From Phycisphaerae bacterium (GTDB lineage Bacteria; Planctomycetota; Phycisphaerae; UBA1845; PWPN01), in NCBI GenBank assembly GCA_018003015.1, contig JAGNEZ010000050.1:1-47385 (forward strand): a stretch of 47,385 nucleotides of DNA, given 5' to 3'. The notes below the pieces were generated by a model. That model saw only the letters and a list, made by a program, of their open reading frames with translations. It did not search any database and was not told the origin of the DNA. Position 1 is the stretch's first letter. The number at the start of each line of letters is the position of its first letter. The translations under genes were made by a program, and so were the position numbers. Shown one piece after another: positions 15,477-24,802 of the stretch.

Positions 15477-18234
15477 TCGCGGCGCTGGCCTCGGCATCCC
15501 TTTCCACGGATTCGATGGCACGCTTCCACCGCGGCCCGCCCAGCGTCGCATCGTGAAAGCGCTGTTGAGCAATAGGCAGAATGATCGAAGCCGGTTCCGC
15601 TCCGAGCCTGGCCAGGCACTGGAGATTGCCGGCGAAAGCCTGCCACCACGGAGGAGAATGCTCGGGGACCTGCTGCCAGATCCCATTGAACAGGGTGACC
15701 GCTTCCTCCGGTTTGCCCGTCATGAGCAAACAGGTGGCCTCACCCAACCGGACATCGATCCGCGAAGCGGCGTTGTCCGGGAGTTGGTCCTTCGGAAGAG
15801 TCGCCAGTTCCCGAAACACGGGCAGAGCGGCGTGAGCCTGACCGGCATCAATCAGCGACCAGGCTCGCCAGACGCGGATCAGAATCGTGTCACTGGGCGT
15901 CACCTGGTCGGGTCGGTCCTGGAACCAGGCGATGAGCCGGTCGGCCAGCCGCACCGCTTCCTCGGCCAGTTCCGTGACTGCCTGATCGTTGCCGCGGTCG
16001 CTCGCCTCCGCGATCTCCTCGCGCATGGTCTCGAGGAGTCGGGCCATCACCGGTCCGGCGTGCTCCGGGTCGGCCCTGAGAAACCGTTCGACCACTTCGC
16101 GAGCCTCGGCGAGTTTCTTGAGCTGCCGCAGGGCAAGGACTCGCTCGCGCAGAGCCGCCCCCACCGCCCCTGGACAGTCCGGGAACCGCTCCTCGAATGA
16201 TTCGAGGACCTCCTCTGCCGCCGCCGGGCGAGCGATCAACGGCGAATTGAGCAGGTCCGCCTCCAGCAGCACGGTGTCGGCCACCAGACAGTGTTCTGGA
16301 TCACCGGCCTTGTCTGCCCCCCGGCCTCTGGCGAAGGCCACCGTCTCTTGAGCCGCCTTCAGAGCCTCCTCTGCCATCGCTCCCAGATCGGCCTTGCCTG
16401 TCTTGGGGTCACCGGCCGCCTGCTGGAGCAGGACTCGGAGACACCGGGCCCGCCGTGCCGCCGCCTTGAGGGCGTTGGCATCGTCAGGGGCGACGGCTGC
16501 ATACTCCTTGGCCGCTTCCCGCAATTGTCCTCCATCTTCAACCGCCCGGGCGATGAAGTACTGCAGTCGCTTAGTCTCGGGGGTGTTCGGGGCCAGGTCG
16601 CGAAGCAGCCGGCCAGCCCGAAGGAAGGCCGCACGCGCCTCAGGGGTCTGCCCATGTTCCGGCAGACGCAGCATTTCCTGGGCAATGGCCACGGCCTGTC
16701 CGACCCCCATCAGCGCCCGGTCATGCTGAGGGTACTTCCGGGCCAGATCACAGAGGACGCTGCAGGCCTCAAGGGCGTCTCCTGCCAGATAGAACCCTCG
16801 CCCCAGCAGGAACATCAGCTCGCCCACGGTGGCTGGCGGCGTACCCTCGGGCGGTTTGGCGACCACACCCAGCAACATGTGCACCACCCCCTTCAGGGCG
16901 GCGTCGTCGCGGCGCCGATCGGGCGGATAATCGGTCACCAGGTTGCGCAGGGCGGCCCCCGCCAGGAGCTGCATCTGAAAGGCGGGCGGCGAGGTCAGTT
17001 CCGGAAGCGAGTCCATCCCGAGACCAAAAGCCGCGTACACCATCTCGCGATGTGTGGTGGACACATCCGCGAACCGCTGAACAGGGGCGAGGGCTCTGGC
17101 CATTCCATGGAACCCCTTGGCCGCCGCCTGAGGATCGGCCTGACGGGCAAGGACGTCCGATTCCAGGATCGCGATGGCCAAAGACGCCGACTTGTCGTCC
17201 GGCCGTGTCTGCTCGGCCCATTGTCGGCCCTGCGCCACAGCCCCGAGGGCCTCGGTGAACTTGCCTGCGTCGCGGAGGCCACGGATCTGTTCGAGAATAC
17301 CCAGCAATGATGCACGCCGGAGTCGGTGGCGCTCCGCCGGATCCGCGACCTTGGTCATCGTGGCCAGGATCCGCCGGGCGTGGGCGGCGCCTTCATCGAA
17401 GCGCTTGAGCTGTCGGCACGATACAGCCGCGATCACCAAGGCATTGCATCGCAGTGCCTCCTGGCCGGGGTTCTGACGCTCGGTCCAACCCTGTCGTTCC
17501 GTGACCTCCTGGAGAAGCTCCATGAACGCAGCCGACCGCTGCTGTTCGTTGAGGTCGGTGCTCAACGCCTGATAGAGTCCGGCCCAGACCGAGAGCATGA
17601 TTGCCTGGCGATCGGCTGCCTCCAGCTCGCGCAGGGCACCCGAAGCAGTCGCCTGGACAACGGCCTGCTCGTCCATCTCGCCCACTCTGTTCCAGGCGGC
17701 CTGGATATCTCTCCTCAGACCACCCAGCGCCTCAATGGCGGCGTCGGCGGCCGACGCAACGTTGGTCCGCCCCCGGCCGCCGAATTCATGAAGCAGCACT
17801 GCCTCGAAGGCGTCGGGGGCTCGACGTTCCAGATGGTCGCGGGCCAGTTCGATCTGCCACCTCAAGCGGTTTGGGTCGTTGGGCCGCTGGGCAATCAGAT
17901 CGCTCAGGATCGCGCTCGCCTCGGCAACCTTGGCGCGCTGTTCGTACGCGGGCAAGCCGGAGGCCTCCGCCTGGGTCAGGAGGTGGTCGCGCCGCCGGGA
18001 CTGCCGCGTGACCAGATCGGCAGCCGGGTTATCGGTGTCGTACTGAGCCAGCCAGTCGGCGAGCCCCCGGCGGCGCAGCTCCTCGCGAAAGGCGGTCTCG
18101 TCCAAGGCCGTTCGGGACGGCGGGGAATCGGCCTTCTCCGCTCTTGCCGGCCAAGCAGTCCCGACAAGGTTCGCCAATAACACGCTCAGGGCCAGGAGCA
18201 GGGCAGCGGTCAACCGCTGGCGGTGACAGCTCAT
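15424..18234 (-). CDS. Large exported alpha-helical repeat (TPR-like) protein
   Basis: 936 residues. A signal peptide covers about residues 1-32 (hydrophobic run ending in A-R-A). The rest is almost wholly helical, with degenerate TPR-like units rich in Ala, Leu, Glu and Arg, such as G-D-A-L-E-A-C-S-V-L-C-D-L-A-R-K-Y-P-Q. The last 25 residues are a disordered Ser/Thr/Ala/Pro tail. No catalytic motif is visible. Its ATG overlaps the TGA of the second ExbD gene as ATGA, so it is translationally coupled to the ExbB/ExbD genes and is probably their periplasmic partner, perhaps a scaffold that receives proton-motive work (inference). Its last 53 bases overlap kdsA on the other strand. Confidence 0.85.
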   Translation of the reverse strand: MSCHRQRLTAALLLALSVLLANLVGTAWPARAEKADSPPSRTALDETAFREELRRRGLADWLAQYDTDNPAADLVTRQSRRRDHLLTQAEASGLPAYEQRAKVAEASAILSDLIAQRPNDPNRLRWQIELARDHLERRAPDAFEAVLLHEFGGRGRTNVASAADAAIEALGGLRRDIQAAWNRVGEMDEQAVVQATASGALRELEAADRQAIMLSVWAGLYQALSTDLNEQQRSAAFMELLQEVTERQGWTERQNPGQEALRCNALVIAAVSCRQLKRFDEGAAHARRILATMTKVADPAERHRLRRASLLGILEQIRGLRDAGKFTEALGAVAQGRQWAEQTRPDDKSASLAIAILESDVLARQADPQAAAKGFHGMARALAPVQRFADVSTTHREMVYAAFGLGMDSLPELTSPPAFQMQLLAGAALRNLVTDYPPDRRRDDAALKGVVHMLLGVVAKPPEGTPPATVGELMFLLGRGFYLAGDALEACSVLCDLARKYPQHDRALMGVGQAVAIAQEMLRLPEHGQTPEARAAFLRAGRLLRDLAPNTPETKRLQYFIARAVEDGGQLREAAKEYAAVAPDDANALKAAARRARCLRVLLQQAAGDPKTGKADLGAMAEEALKAAQETVAFARGRGADKAGDPEHCLVADTVLLEADLLNSPLIARPAAAEEVLESFEERFPDCPGAVGAALRERVLALRQLKKLAEAREVVERFLRADPEHAGPVMARLLETMREEIAEASDRGNDQAVTELAEEAVRLADRLIAWFQDRPDQVTPSDTILIRVWRAWSLIDAGQAHAALPVFRELATLPKDQLPDNAASRIDVRLGEATCLLMTGKPEEAVTLFNGIWQQVPEHSPPWWQAFAGNLQCLARLGAEPASIILPIAQQRFHDATLGGPRWKRAIESVERDAEASAATTRASPRTPASTQPADR

Positions 18235-18785
18235 CTCGCTGCCCCCGCGAACATGATCCTCTGGAACTCGGCCGCCATGGCGGCATTGTAGGCGTTGATC
18301 ACATCATCCCAGGGCACGTCGTCGCCGGCCACGAGGTACACCGGGGTGCCTTCGTCATAGCCGGGAATCTCGTTGCGGATCTTGCGAAGATGAGCGACCA
18401 GAGAGCTGGGCGATACTCCGGCCTCCGCGAGTCTATCGATCGTCACGCAGCATCCCCTCTCAGCGGCGGGGTCGGCCACCAGACGGATGCGGATCGGTGT
18501 ACGGGGAACGCTGGTCGCCGCGACATGAGCGGCGACCTGCCCCTTGACCGGCAAATCCGACCGCAGCAGACCCTCGATCGCTCCGAATCGGCTGATAGCC
18601 ATGAACAGGAAGAGAAGATTGAAGACTGTGTCGATCATCGGAGTCAAGTTCAGCGACATGACCCAGCTGGATGGTCGGCGGCGACGACGAGAGCCGTAGC
18701 GGCCGTACCTCCGCCGATAGTCTCCATAGGTCCGCAGCGGCGTCGCCGGCGGATGAGGGGCCATGTTGTCAGACCGCTCCGTCAT
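18231..18785 (-). CDS. ExbD/TolR-family protein, second copy
   Basis: 184 residues. A basic, Tyr/Arg-rich cytoplasmic N-terminus of about 40 residues precedes the single transmembrane helix, whose L-T-P-M-I-D-T-V-F contains the proton-path aspartate (Asp52). The periplasmic domain of about 115 residues is longer than usual and ends coupled to the next gene. ExbD/TolR proteins form the rod inside the ExbB/TolQ pentamer and transmit proton-motive force. The divergent N-terminus, compared with the first copy, suggests distinct roles in a heteromeric pair. GAGAGG six bases upstream supports ATG 18785, 15 nt after the first ExbD gene. Confidence 0.88.
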   Translation of the reverse strand: MTERSDNMAPHPPATPLRTYGDYRRRYGRYGSRRRRRPSSWVMSLNLTPMIDTVFNLLFLFMAISRFGAIEGLLRSDLPVKGQVAAHVAATSVPRTPIRIRLVADPAAERGCCVTIDRLAEAGVSPSSLVAHLRKIRNEIPGYDEGTPVYLVAGDDVPWDDVINAYNAAMAAEFQRIMFAGAAR

Positions 18786-18800
18786 CCAGGGCCTCTCAGC

Positions 18801-19250
18801 TCACTTGCTGACATCCAGTTCGGCGACCAGTTGAAGCCGTGTCAACCGATTGGCCGCGACCATCTCCATGACCTGACGAATCGAACCGTAATGGACCCGG
18901 CGATCGCTTCGCAGGATAACATCGACTTTCGGGTTAGCCCTGGCCAACTCGCCAAGTCTCGCGTCCAGCTCGCTCCAAGAGGCTACCGGCACCGGGCCGA
19001 ACATCAAGTCTGGCTCGCCGGTCTCCTGGTTGTACAGTAGATTGAGAATGATCTTATCGGGTACTTTCCGGTCTTCGGCCAGGCTTTCGTGCGGTCTGGG
19101 CAGGGACATATCCGGTTTCTCGGCAGAGGCGTAGTGACTGGCGAGCATGAAGTAGGTGAGCAGCAGGAACGTAACGTCGATGAGAGGCGTCATGTTGAAC
19201 TGCCACTCCGACGAGCGACGAGATCGAAAAACTGAGGATCGCGCAGCCAT
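18801..19250 (-). CDS. ExbD/TolR-family protein, first copy
   Basis: 149 residues, typical length. A short basic N-terminus is followed by F-N-M-T-P-L-I-D-V-T-F-L-L-L and the rest of a single membrane helix. Asp25 is the conserved proton-relay residue, at the same position as in E. coli ExbD. The periplasmic part contains V-I-L-R-S-D-R-R-V-H-Y-G, the usual ExbD C-terminal domain block. It lies 24 nt after the ExbB/TolQ gene and 15 nt before the second ExbD copy, so these form one operon. It works in the inner membrane as the stator-associated partner of the ExbB pentamer. Confidence 0.93.
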   Translation of the reverse strand: MAARSSVFRSRRSSEWQFNMTPLIDVTFLLLTYFMLASHYASAEKPDMSLPRPHESLAEDRKVPDKIILNLLYNQETGEPDLMFGPVPVASWSELDARLGELARANPKVDVILRSDRRVHYGSIRQVMEMVAANRLTRLQLVAELDVSK

Positions 19251-19274
19251 CTGGACAGCCTACCACACCAGCGT

Positions 19275-20018
19275 CTAGAGAGCACCTCGCACGCGCGGAG
19301 TGTCCTCCTGGCCCTTGAGAGCATCCGGCGCCGCCCGGCCTTCCGTCTGGATCACCGTGGCCACGAGTTGATCGCACAGCTTGACACACTCGGCACCGTA
19401 GGCATCGATGCGATTCCGTAAGAACGCGAAGGCGCTCAAGGCGGGTATGGCGACGAACAGCCCCCAGAACGTGTTGACCAGGGCGATGGCGATGTCGCCA
19501 ACCAGCTTACTTGCCTCGGGAACACCTCCGCCGGCGGTGAAGATCCGGTTGAACGCCTGGATCATGCCCACCACGGTACCGAGTAATCCGATCATCGGGG
19601 CCACGTTGCCGATCACACTGAGATACTCGATCCGGCGCAGCAGCCGGCCGACCTGCTCGTCCACCGTCTCGACCACGGCTCCCATGGCGACCTCGAAGCC
19701 GGATCCGATTTGAGAGACGCCCGCATAGACCGCCTGGCCAAGCATGTTCGTCTCCTCGCGGGTGATCTCCAGAATGCCCCGTGATTGACCCTGCCGAGCG
19801 GCGGCGGCCAGCGCCCTGGCCAGCGATGCGGGAGCTTGTGTTCCGCGACGGATGGTGAAAGCGTAGTTGATGATGAGCGTGACGGTAATGACCGAAAGCG
19901 GAATCAGGACACACCAGGTGATCGGCCCGCCGTCAATGACAAAGTGCTTGAACAGCGAAACCGGCTGTGTATCCTGCCCCAGCATGATCCCCTGTAGCAT
20001 CACAGTCGAACCGGACAT
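19275..20018 (-). CDS. MotA/TolQ/ExbB proton channel family protein
   Basis: 247 residues. Three membrane segments are visible, near residues 25-48, 130-158 and 178-202. The family signature I-G-N-V-A-P-M-I-G-L-L-G-T-V-x-G-M-I is in the second segment, and an L-V-N-T-F-W-G-L-F-V-A-I-P block is in the third. It is the pentameric proton channel of a Tol/Exb-type motor in the inner membrane. The ATG at 20018 is preferred because AAGGA lies six bases upstream; the in-frame ATG at 20033 has a poorer site. It is 46 nt downstream of the M16 protease gene and upstream of two ExbD genes and the large exported protein. Without TonB or TolA here, TonB-type and Tol-type roles cannot be told apart. Confidence 0.93.
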   Translation of the reverse strand: MSGSTVMLQGIMLGQDTQPVSLFKHFVIDGGPITWCVLIPLSVITVTLIINYAFTIRRGTQAPASLARALAAAARQGQSRGILEITREETNMLGQAVYAGVSQIGSGFEVAMGAVVETVDEQVGRLLRRIEYLSVIGNVAPMIGLLGTVVGMIQAFNRIFTAGGGVPEASKLVGDIAIALVNTFWGLFVAIPALSAFAFLRNRIDAYGAECVKLCDQLVATVIQTEGRAAPDALKGQEDTPRVRGAL

Positions 20019-20064
20019 TGCAGGTCCTTCCATCCGCCTGGCCTTGCCTTATCCCAATCACCGA

Positions 20065-22800
20065 TTACCTGCTGCTCCTGGCGGTGGGAGCAATGCTCGA
20101 GAGCGCGGGCACCAATTCGTCGCCCCGCCCAACAACCACAATCGTCAGCCCGGAAGGATCGATGATCCGGGCAGCCGCTGCGGTCAGCTCCGCCGGATCG
20201 GTGACGGTCGCCAACCGAGCGAGGTAGTCCTGGTACCAGGTGGGCGGCAATCCCCAGACCCTGAGATTCCAGTGCATCGCGGCGGCTCGGGCGGAGGTCT
20301 CCATGTCCACTTGGAAGCTGCCAACCAGCGTATCCCGTGCTTGATCCAGCTCTTCCCGGGTCATGTCGCTCGGACGGTTGATCCTGGCTACCTCGCTAAG
20401 AATAAGTCTTACGGCTTCGGCGGCCCGGTCGGTCCGCGTGAACGTGGTGATGTGCAGGCGAGCCGCCTCCGACTTGTTGTCAAAGTTGCCGCGGGCGCCG
20501 TAGGTGAGTCCTTTCTCAATGCGGAGCACCCGGTTAAGCCTGCTGCCAAACGACGAGCCGAGGATATGAGAAACCAGACGGGCCGCGGGGTAGTCCCGGT
20601 CCCGCCGCGACAAGGGAACGATCTGGCCAACCCGAATCTCCGACTGGGCAGCGTCAGGCTGGTCCACGACGACGATGTGCGTTCGCGGGCCGACTTGCGG
20701 AGGTGCGTATTTCCGCTGCTCGGCCTTACCCGTCCAGTCACCGAACCATCGACGGGCCAAGGCTGTCGCCCGGTCCAGGGTGATGTCGCCGGAGAAGACC
20801 AAGGCGCTGACGTCAGGGGCAAAGCAGCGCTTGTAGAAGCCCACCACAGCCTCGCGGTCGATCTTCCCTAAAGACGCGGAGTCGCCTTCGATCGGTCGGG
20901 CGAGAAAGTACTCACCGAACACCTCACGGGCGGCAGACCGGTCAGCCACTGTGGACGGGTCCTTCTCCTCGATGGCCCGCCGAGCAGCGGATCGGGCGAT
21001 GTAGCCGGCCACTTCCTTCTGCGGAAAGGTGGGCTCGCGTACGATCTCGGCCAGCGTCTCGACGGCCAGGTCCAGGTGCTCGCTCAGGGTCCACATCCGG
21101 AGAGAGACGTCCTCGTGGTCGGTGTTTTCCGACAACGAAATCGCGTGGAAATCAAGCCGCTCGGCCAGTTGATCACCGGTGTGTCTGATCGTTCCGCGAC
21201 GAAGCGTGTTCACCACCACTTGTGCAAGGCCCGCCATCTCGTCTGGATCTTCCCGGGCTCCAATGCGGGCGCTGAAACTGACCGTGACCGCCGGTGTGGA
21301 GGAATCAGGGACGACCAGGATTTCCAGGCCGTTCTCCAGTCTGTCCGTCAACGGCAGCGGAATCTCGATCGGCTTGGGAGCCTGCCCCTGCGGCATATCC
21401 TGCGGGCGCGGCCAGTCGAGAACCGGTTCCTGCCTGCCGCCCGATTTGTCTGCCACCTCCTGATCTGTGGCCCTCTTCGCCTCCGGCCGGACCAGTAGCG
21501 TCAGACAGTTGTTATCCCGGAGGACCCGCCGGGCCATGGCCATCACTTCGTCGATCGTCACCCCCCTGAGCCGATCGAGGTCGGTGTTAACGCGGTTGAC
21601 ATCGCCGAGGATGACGGCCGCATAGCCCAACTGGCCCGCCCGGCCTTGGACCGTCTCACCCAACCGAACGTAATTGGCGACCTCCTGGTTTCGTGCCTTC
21701 TCAAGTTCGGACGATTCGATGCCCTTCTCCAGAAGGAGCTTGATTTCCTCCCGGATGGCCTTCTCACCCTCCTCCACGGTCACACCGGGCTTCAGCGTCG
21801 CGTTGATGACCAACAGGCCGGCCTGTTCCATCGCATGGTTGTAGGCCGATGCACTGACTGCGATCTCCCGCCCCTGGACAAGGTGGCGATACAGGCGGCT
21901 GCTCTGTCCGGATCCGAGAATGCCGGACAACAGGTCGGCACACACCGAGTCACGGTCGACGGCGGACGGCGTGTGGTAAACGCAGGCGGCCAACGGAGCC
22001 GGTGCCTTGTCGGTGATCTCGACCCGCTTGGGGGCGGTTATCGGTGGCTCCACCGCGGTCACGGGCGGCGGGTCGGCCGCGCGGGCAACCGGTCCCAGAT
22101 ACCGGCGCGCCTTGGCCAGAACTTCCTCGTGCCGGACGTCCCCGACCACTACCAGTGTGGCGTTGTTGGGGGTGTAGAAGGTCTTGAAGAACCTGCGCAA
22201 TTCATCCGCGGTGGCCGCGTTAAGGTGATCGAGCCGGCCGATTGGCGTCCATTTGTATGGGTGTACGTCGAACGCCGCGGCATGCAGCTGCTCATGCAGC
22301 GAACCGTAGGGGCGATTCAGCACGCGCATACGCAGCTCTTCCTTCACCACCTCACGCTCGGCGGCGAAGTACTCCTCGTCGATCCGCAGCCGCCCCATCC
22401 GCTCAGCCTCCAGCCACAAGGCCACGTCAAGCTGGGCTGCAGGCAACGTCTGCCAATACACCGTCTGGTCGAAACTGGTGTAGCCGTTGACCTGAGCGCC
22501 ATACCGCTGAAGGTACTTGAAGTGATCCTGCGGTCCGATTCGGTCCGAGCCACGGAACATCATGTGCTCGAACATGTGCGCGAAACCCTGGCGGGCGGGA
22601 TTCTCGTCCTTGCTACCCACGTGGTACCAGACCTGCACATTGACAATCGGGACATGGTGGTCCTCGAGCGTCAACACCCGCAGGCCGTTCTCCAACCGGT
22701 CGTCCCGAAACCGCCAGGCCTCGCGCGCGTCGCCCATGACCAGGGATGCTCCCAGGAATACGCCCCCAAGCCCGACCCAGGCTGCCGTCACCGATCTCAT
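20065..22800 (-). CDS. M16-family (pitrilysin/insulinase-like) zinc protease, two-domain
   Basis: 911 residues, holding two M16 units in tandem. A signal peptide covers about residues 1-23. The first unit carries the inverted zinc motif H-M-F-E-H (His75, Glu78, His79), with the distal glutamate in V-V-K-E-E (154/155), so it is catalytically complete. The second unit, from about residue 480, lacks H-x-x-E-H and should be the inactive half of the clam-shell. It probably degrades peptides in the periplasm. It leads the operon with ExbB/ExbD, 46 nt upstream of the channel gene. No ribosome site precedes its ATG, and a TACAAT -10 box ends nine bases before it, so its mRNA may be leaderless. Confidence 0.93.
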   Translation of the reverse strand: MRSVTAAWVGLGGVFLGASLVMGDAREAWRFRDDRLENGLRVLTLEDHHVPIVNVQVWYHVGSKDENPARQGFAHMFEHMMFRGSDRIGPQDHFKYLQRYGAQVNGYTSFDQTVYWQTLPAAQLDVALWLEAERMGRLRIDEEYFAAEREVVKEELRMRVLNRPYGSLHEQLHAAAFDVHPYKWTPIGRLDHLNAATADELRRFFKTFYTPNNATLVVVGDVRHEEVLAKARRYLGPVARAADPPPVTAVEPPITAPKRVEITDKAPAPLAACVYHTPSAVDRDSVCADLLSGILGSGQSSRLYRHLVQGREIAVSASAYNHAMEQAGLLVINATLKPGVTVEEGEKAIREEIKLLLEKGIESSELEKARNQEVANYVRLGETVQGRAGQLGYAAVILGDVNRVNTDLDRLRGVTIDEVMAMARRVLRDNNCLTLLVRPEAKRATDQEVADKSGGRQEPVLDWPRPQDMPQGQAPKPIEIPLPLTDRLENGLEILVVPDSSTPAVTVSFSARIGAREDPDEMAGLAQVVVNTLRRGTIRHTGDQLAERLDFHAISLSENTDHEDVSLRMWTLSEHLDLAVETLAEIVREPTFPQKEVAGYIARSAARRAIEEKDPSTVADRSAAREVFGEYFLARPIEGDSASLGKIDREAVVGFYKRCFAPDVSALVFSGDITLDRATALARRWFGDWTGKAEQRKYAPPQVGPRTHIVVVDQPDAAQSEIRVGQIVPLSRRDRDYPAARLVSHILGSSFGSRLNRVLRIEKGLTYGARGNFDNKSEAARLHITTFTRTDRAAEAVRLILSEVARINRPSDMTREELDQARDTLVGSFQVDMETSARAAAMHWNLRVWGLPPTWYQDYLARLATVTDPAELTAAAARIIDPSGLTIVVVGRGDELVPALSSIAPTARSSR

Positions 22801-22809
22801 AGCGGCAGG

Positions 22810-22838
22810 ATTGTAAGCGGGCTCGCCGGCCCGGTACA
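22810..22838 (-). promoter_or_regulatory. Putative promoter of the M16/ExbB/ExbD operon
   Basis: On the minus strand TGTACC (22838-22833) and TACAAT (22815-22810) are 17 bp apart. The -10 is good and the -35 poor. The predicted start is only two or three bases before the ATG at 22800, so the transcript may be leaderless. Confidence 0.5.
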
Positions 22839-23141
22839 GGGGACGCGCTGCAGTTGCGATACGATGGGGTCCGACGCCGCCGTTTGGCTTGAGCCGGGTT
22901 CCTGCTGTCGTTGTTCACCCGACCGGCCCGCGCGGCCACACCCGCTCGGCATTCCCGGTCGCGGGATCGTGCTCGCGGTACAAGGGTGGTTTCGTCGCCC
23001 GGGTCGCGAGGCGGGTCGTTCCGGCCGTCAAAGGACCTGATACCCAGGAGTGTCACCACCCGCCTGTCCGGCAGGCGGTCAACCCTGGTTCGCGACCTGC
23101 CTGCTTCTGGGTCTCGGACCAGCGAAGGGGTGCTGGTGCTG
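22839..23141. other. Intergenic region between rho and the M16 operon
   Basis: Apart from the promoter at its right-hand gene and the hairpin at 23060-23078, I see no gene, RNA or repeat here. Open frames across it are GC-driven and lack protein-like composition. Confidence 0.5.
23060..23078. repeat. Perfect hairpin downstream of rho
   Basis: CCGCCTG and CAGGCGG form a 7-bp stem around a 5-base loop, 64 nt past the rho stop codon. No T-tract follows in either direction. It could mark the rho mRNA 3' end or be a dispersed palindrome. Confidence 0.4.
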
Positions 23142-24740
23142 TCAGCCGAAATTCATGGTCATCAGGAACTCGGCGTTGGTTCGAACCTTGAGCAATCGGG
23201 AACGAAGCAGTTCGATGGCTTCGATCGGGTTCATATCGCTCAGCACGCGGCGAAGCTTGTACACGAGTTCAAGCTCCTCGGGAGCGAGCAGCAGCTCTTC
23301 CTTGCGCGTACCACTCGAATTGATGTCGATGGCAGGCCAGGTCCGGCGATCGACCAGGCGACGGTCGAGGTGCAGCTCGGCGTTGCCCGTGCCCTTGAAC
23401 TCCTCGAAGATGACCTCGTCCATTTTGCTCCCGGTATCGACAAGGGCCGTACCGATGATGGTCAGAGAGCCGCCTTCCTCGATGTTGCGGGCAGCGCCGA
23501 AGAACCGTTTGGGTTTCTGCAAGGCATTGGCGTCGACACCGCCGGTCAGGATCTTGCCCGAGTGCGGCACTTCAGTGTTGTACGCTCGGGCCAGACGGGT
23601 GATCGAGTCGAGCAGAATGACCACGTCGTGGCCGTACTCGACCATGCGTTTGGCTTTCTCGATGACCATCTCGGCCACTTGGACGTGCCGGCTGGCGGGT
23701 TCGTCGAAGGTGGATGAGATGACCTCCGCCTTGGTCGCCCGCTGCATTTCGGTCACTTCCTCCGGCCGTTCGTCGATCAGCAGGATGATGACGTACGCGT
23801 CCGTGTCGTTCTTCGAGATAGCGTTGGCCATCTTCTGCAGGAGCACCGTCTTGCCGGTCCGCGGTGGGGCCACGATGAGCATGCGCTGGCCCTTGCCGAT
23901 CGGGGTGACCAGGTCCACGATCCGCATGTTGATCTCGTCGGAGGCGGTTTCCAGCCTCAGCCGACCCTCATTTCCAAGCAAGGCCGTGGCGGGGTCCTTC
24001 GGTCCGGGGTGAAGCGGGGTCAGATCCTCGAAGTTGGTCTTCTCCGTGACCCGCTCGGGATCCTCGAGGTTGATCGCCTCGACCCGCAGCAAGGCAAAGT
24101 ACCGCTCTGATTCCTTGGGTGGGCGGATCTGGCCGGCCACGATGTGCCCGGTACGGAGGCCAAACCGGCGAATCTGCGAGGGGCTGACGTAAATGTCGTC
24201 GGGGCAAGGCAGATAGTTGTACTCCGGGTTTCGCAGGAATCCGAACCCATCCGGGAGGATCTCCAGCACTCCTTCACCGTACATCAAACCGTTCTGACGA
24301 ATCCGCTCCTTCAGGATGCGGAAGATCAACTCGGACTTGCTCAGGCCGGTGTAGTCGGACAGCCCTTCGTTCTTGGCGATCTCATGGAGGGCGTCCACGG
24401 TGATTTTCTGCAGATCCTTGATGTGCAGCTCACCGCGTTTGACTTCCTCGTACTTGGCATGGGTCTCGGCGTCGATGGCGGACTGGGAATCCGCCGAGCG
24501 ACCGACTTCGGCCGGCCGGGTAGGCTCGGCAGCCACGGCCACGCCTTGGGCGGTCGCGGCCGGCTCACTGTCGCCGAGGCCTTCGGCGAAGCCATCGCTC
24601 CCATCGGCCGGTTCGACCGCCGGTTCAGGCGATTCCTCGACCTGCGGAAGATCGTTCTCGATCTCGTGCCTCTTGCGGGCAGCCCCGCGTGATCCGCCGC
24701 GCGTTGTCTTGCTCTTGGACTTGTCACTGGCTCGCGCCAT
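23142..24740 (-). CDS. rho: Transcription termination factor Rho
   Basis: 532 residues, longer than E. coli Rho (419). The extra length is a low-complexity Lys/Arg/Ala/Glu N-terminal extension of about 100 residues, seen in several high-GC phyla and able to bind RNA. The Rho N-terminal helical domain (L-K-D-L-Q-K-like start near 108) and cold-shock RNA-binding domain (about 150-225, with G-F-G-F-L-R) follow. The hexameric ATPase has Walker A A-P-P-R-T-G-K-T (Lys297) and Walker B V-V-I-L-L-D-S. The C-terminus N-A-E-F-L-M-T-M is standard. It is 62 nt downstream of coaE, probably in one operon. GGAGG eight bases before the ATG lies inside a small hairpin. Confidence 0.98.
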   Translation of the reverse strand: MARASDKSKSKTTRGGSRGAARKRHEIENDLPQVEESPEPAVEPADGSDGFAEGLGDSEPAATAQGVAVAAEPTRPAEVGRSADSQSAIDAETHAKYEEVKRGELHIKDLQKITVDALHEIAKNEGLSDYTGLSKSELIFRILKERIRQNGLMYGEGVLEILPDGFGFLRNPEYNYLPCPDDIYVSPSQIRRFGLRTGHIVAGQIRPPKESERYFALLRVEAINLEDPERVTEKTNFEDLTPLHPGPKDPATALLGNEGRLRLETASDEINMRIVDLVTPIGKGQRMLIVAPPRTGKTVLLQKMANAISKNDTDAYVIILLIDERPEEVTEMQRATKAEVISSTFDEPASRHVQVAEMVIEKAKRMVEYGHDVVILLDSITRLARAYNTEVPHSGKILTGGVDANALQKPKRFFGAARNIEEGGSLTIIGTALVDTGSKMDEVIFEEFKGTGNAELHLDRRLVDRRTWPAIDINSSGTRKEELLLAPEELELVYKLRRVLSDMNPIEAIELLRSRLLKVRTNAEFLMTMNFG

Positions 24741-24746
24741 CTACGA

Positions 24747-24760
24747 ATCCTCCAAAGGAT
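24747..24760 (-). promoter_or_regulatory. Small hairpin enclosing the rho ribosome binding site
   Basis: In the mRNA sense, ATCCT and AGGAT pair across a TTGG loop, and the Shine-Dalgarno GGAGG is in the loop and 3' arm. A 5-bp stem is weak on its own but could dampen rho translation. Confidence 0.35.
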
Positions 24761-24802
24761 GACTGTTCGTTACTGAGTGTCGAGAACGGAAACCGCCCCG
24801 GG

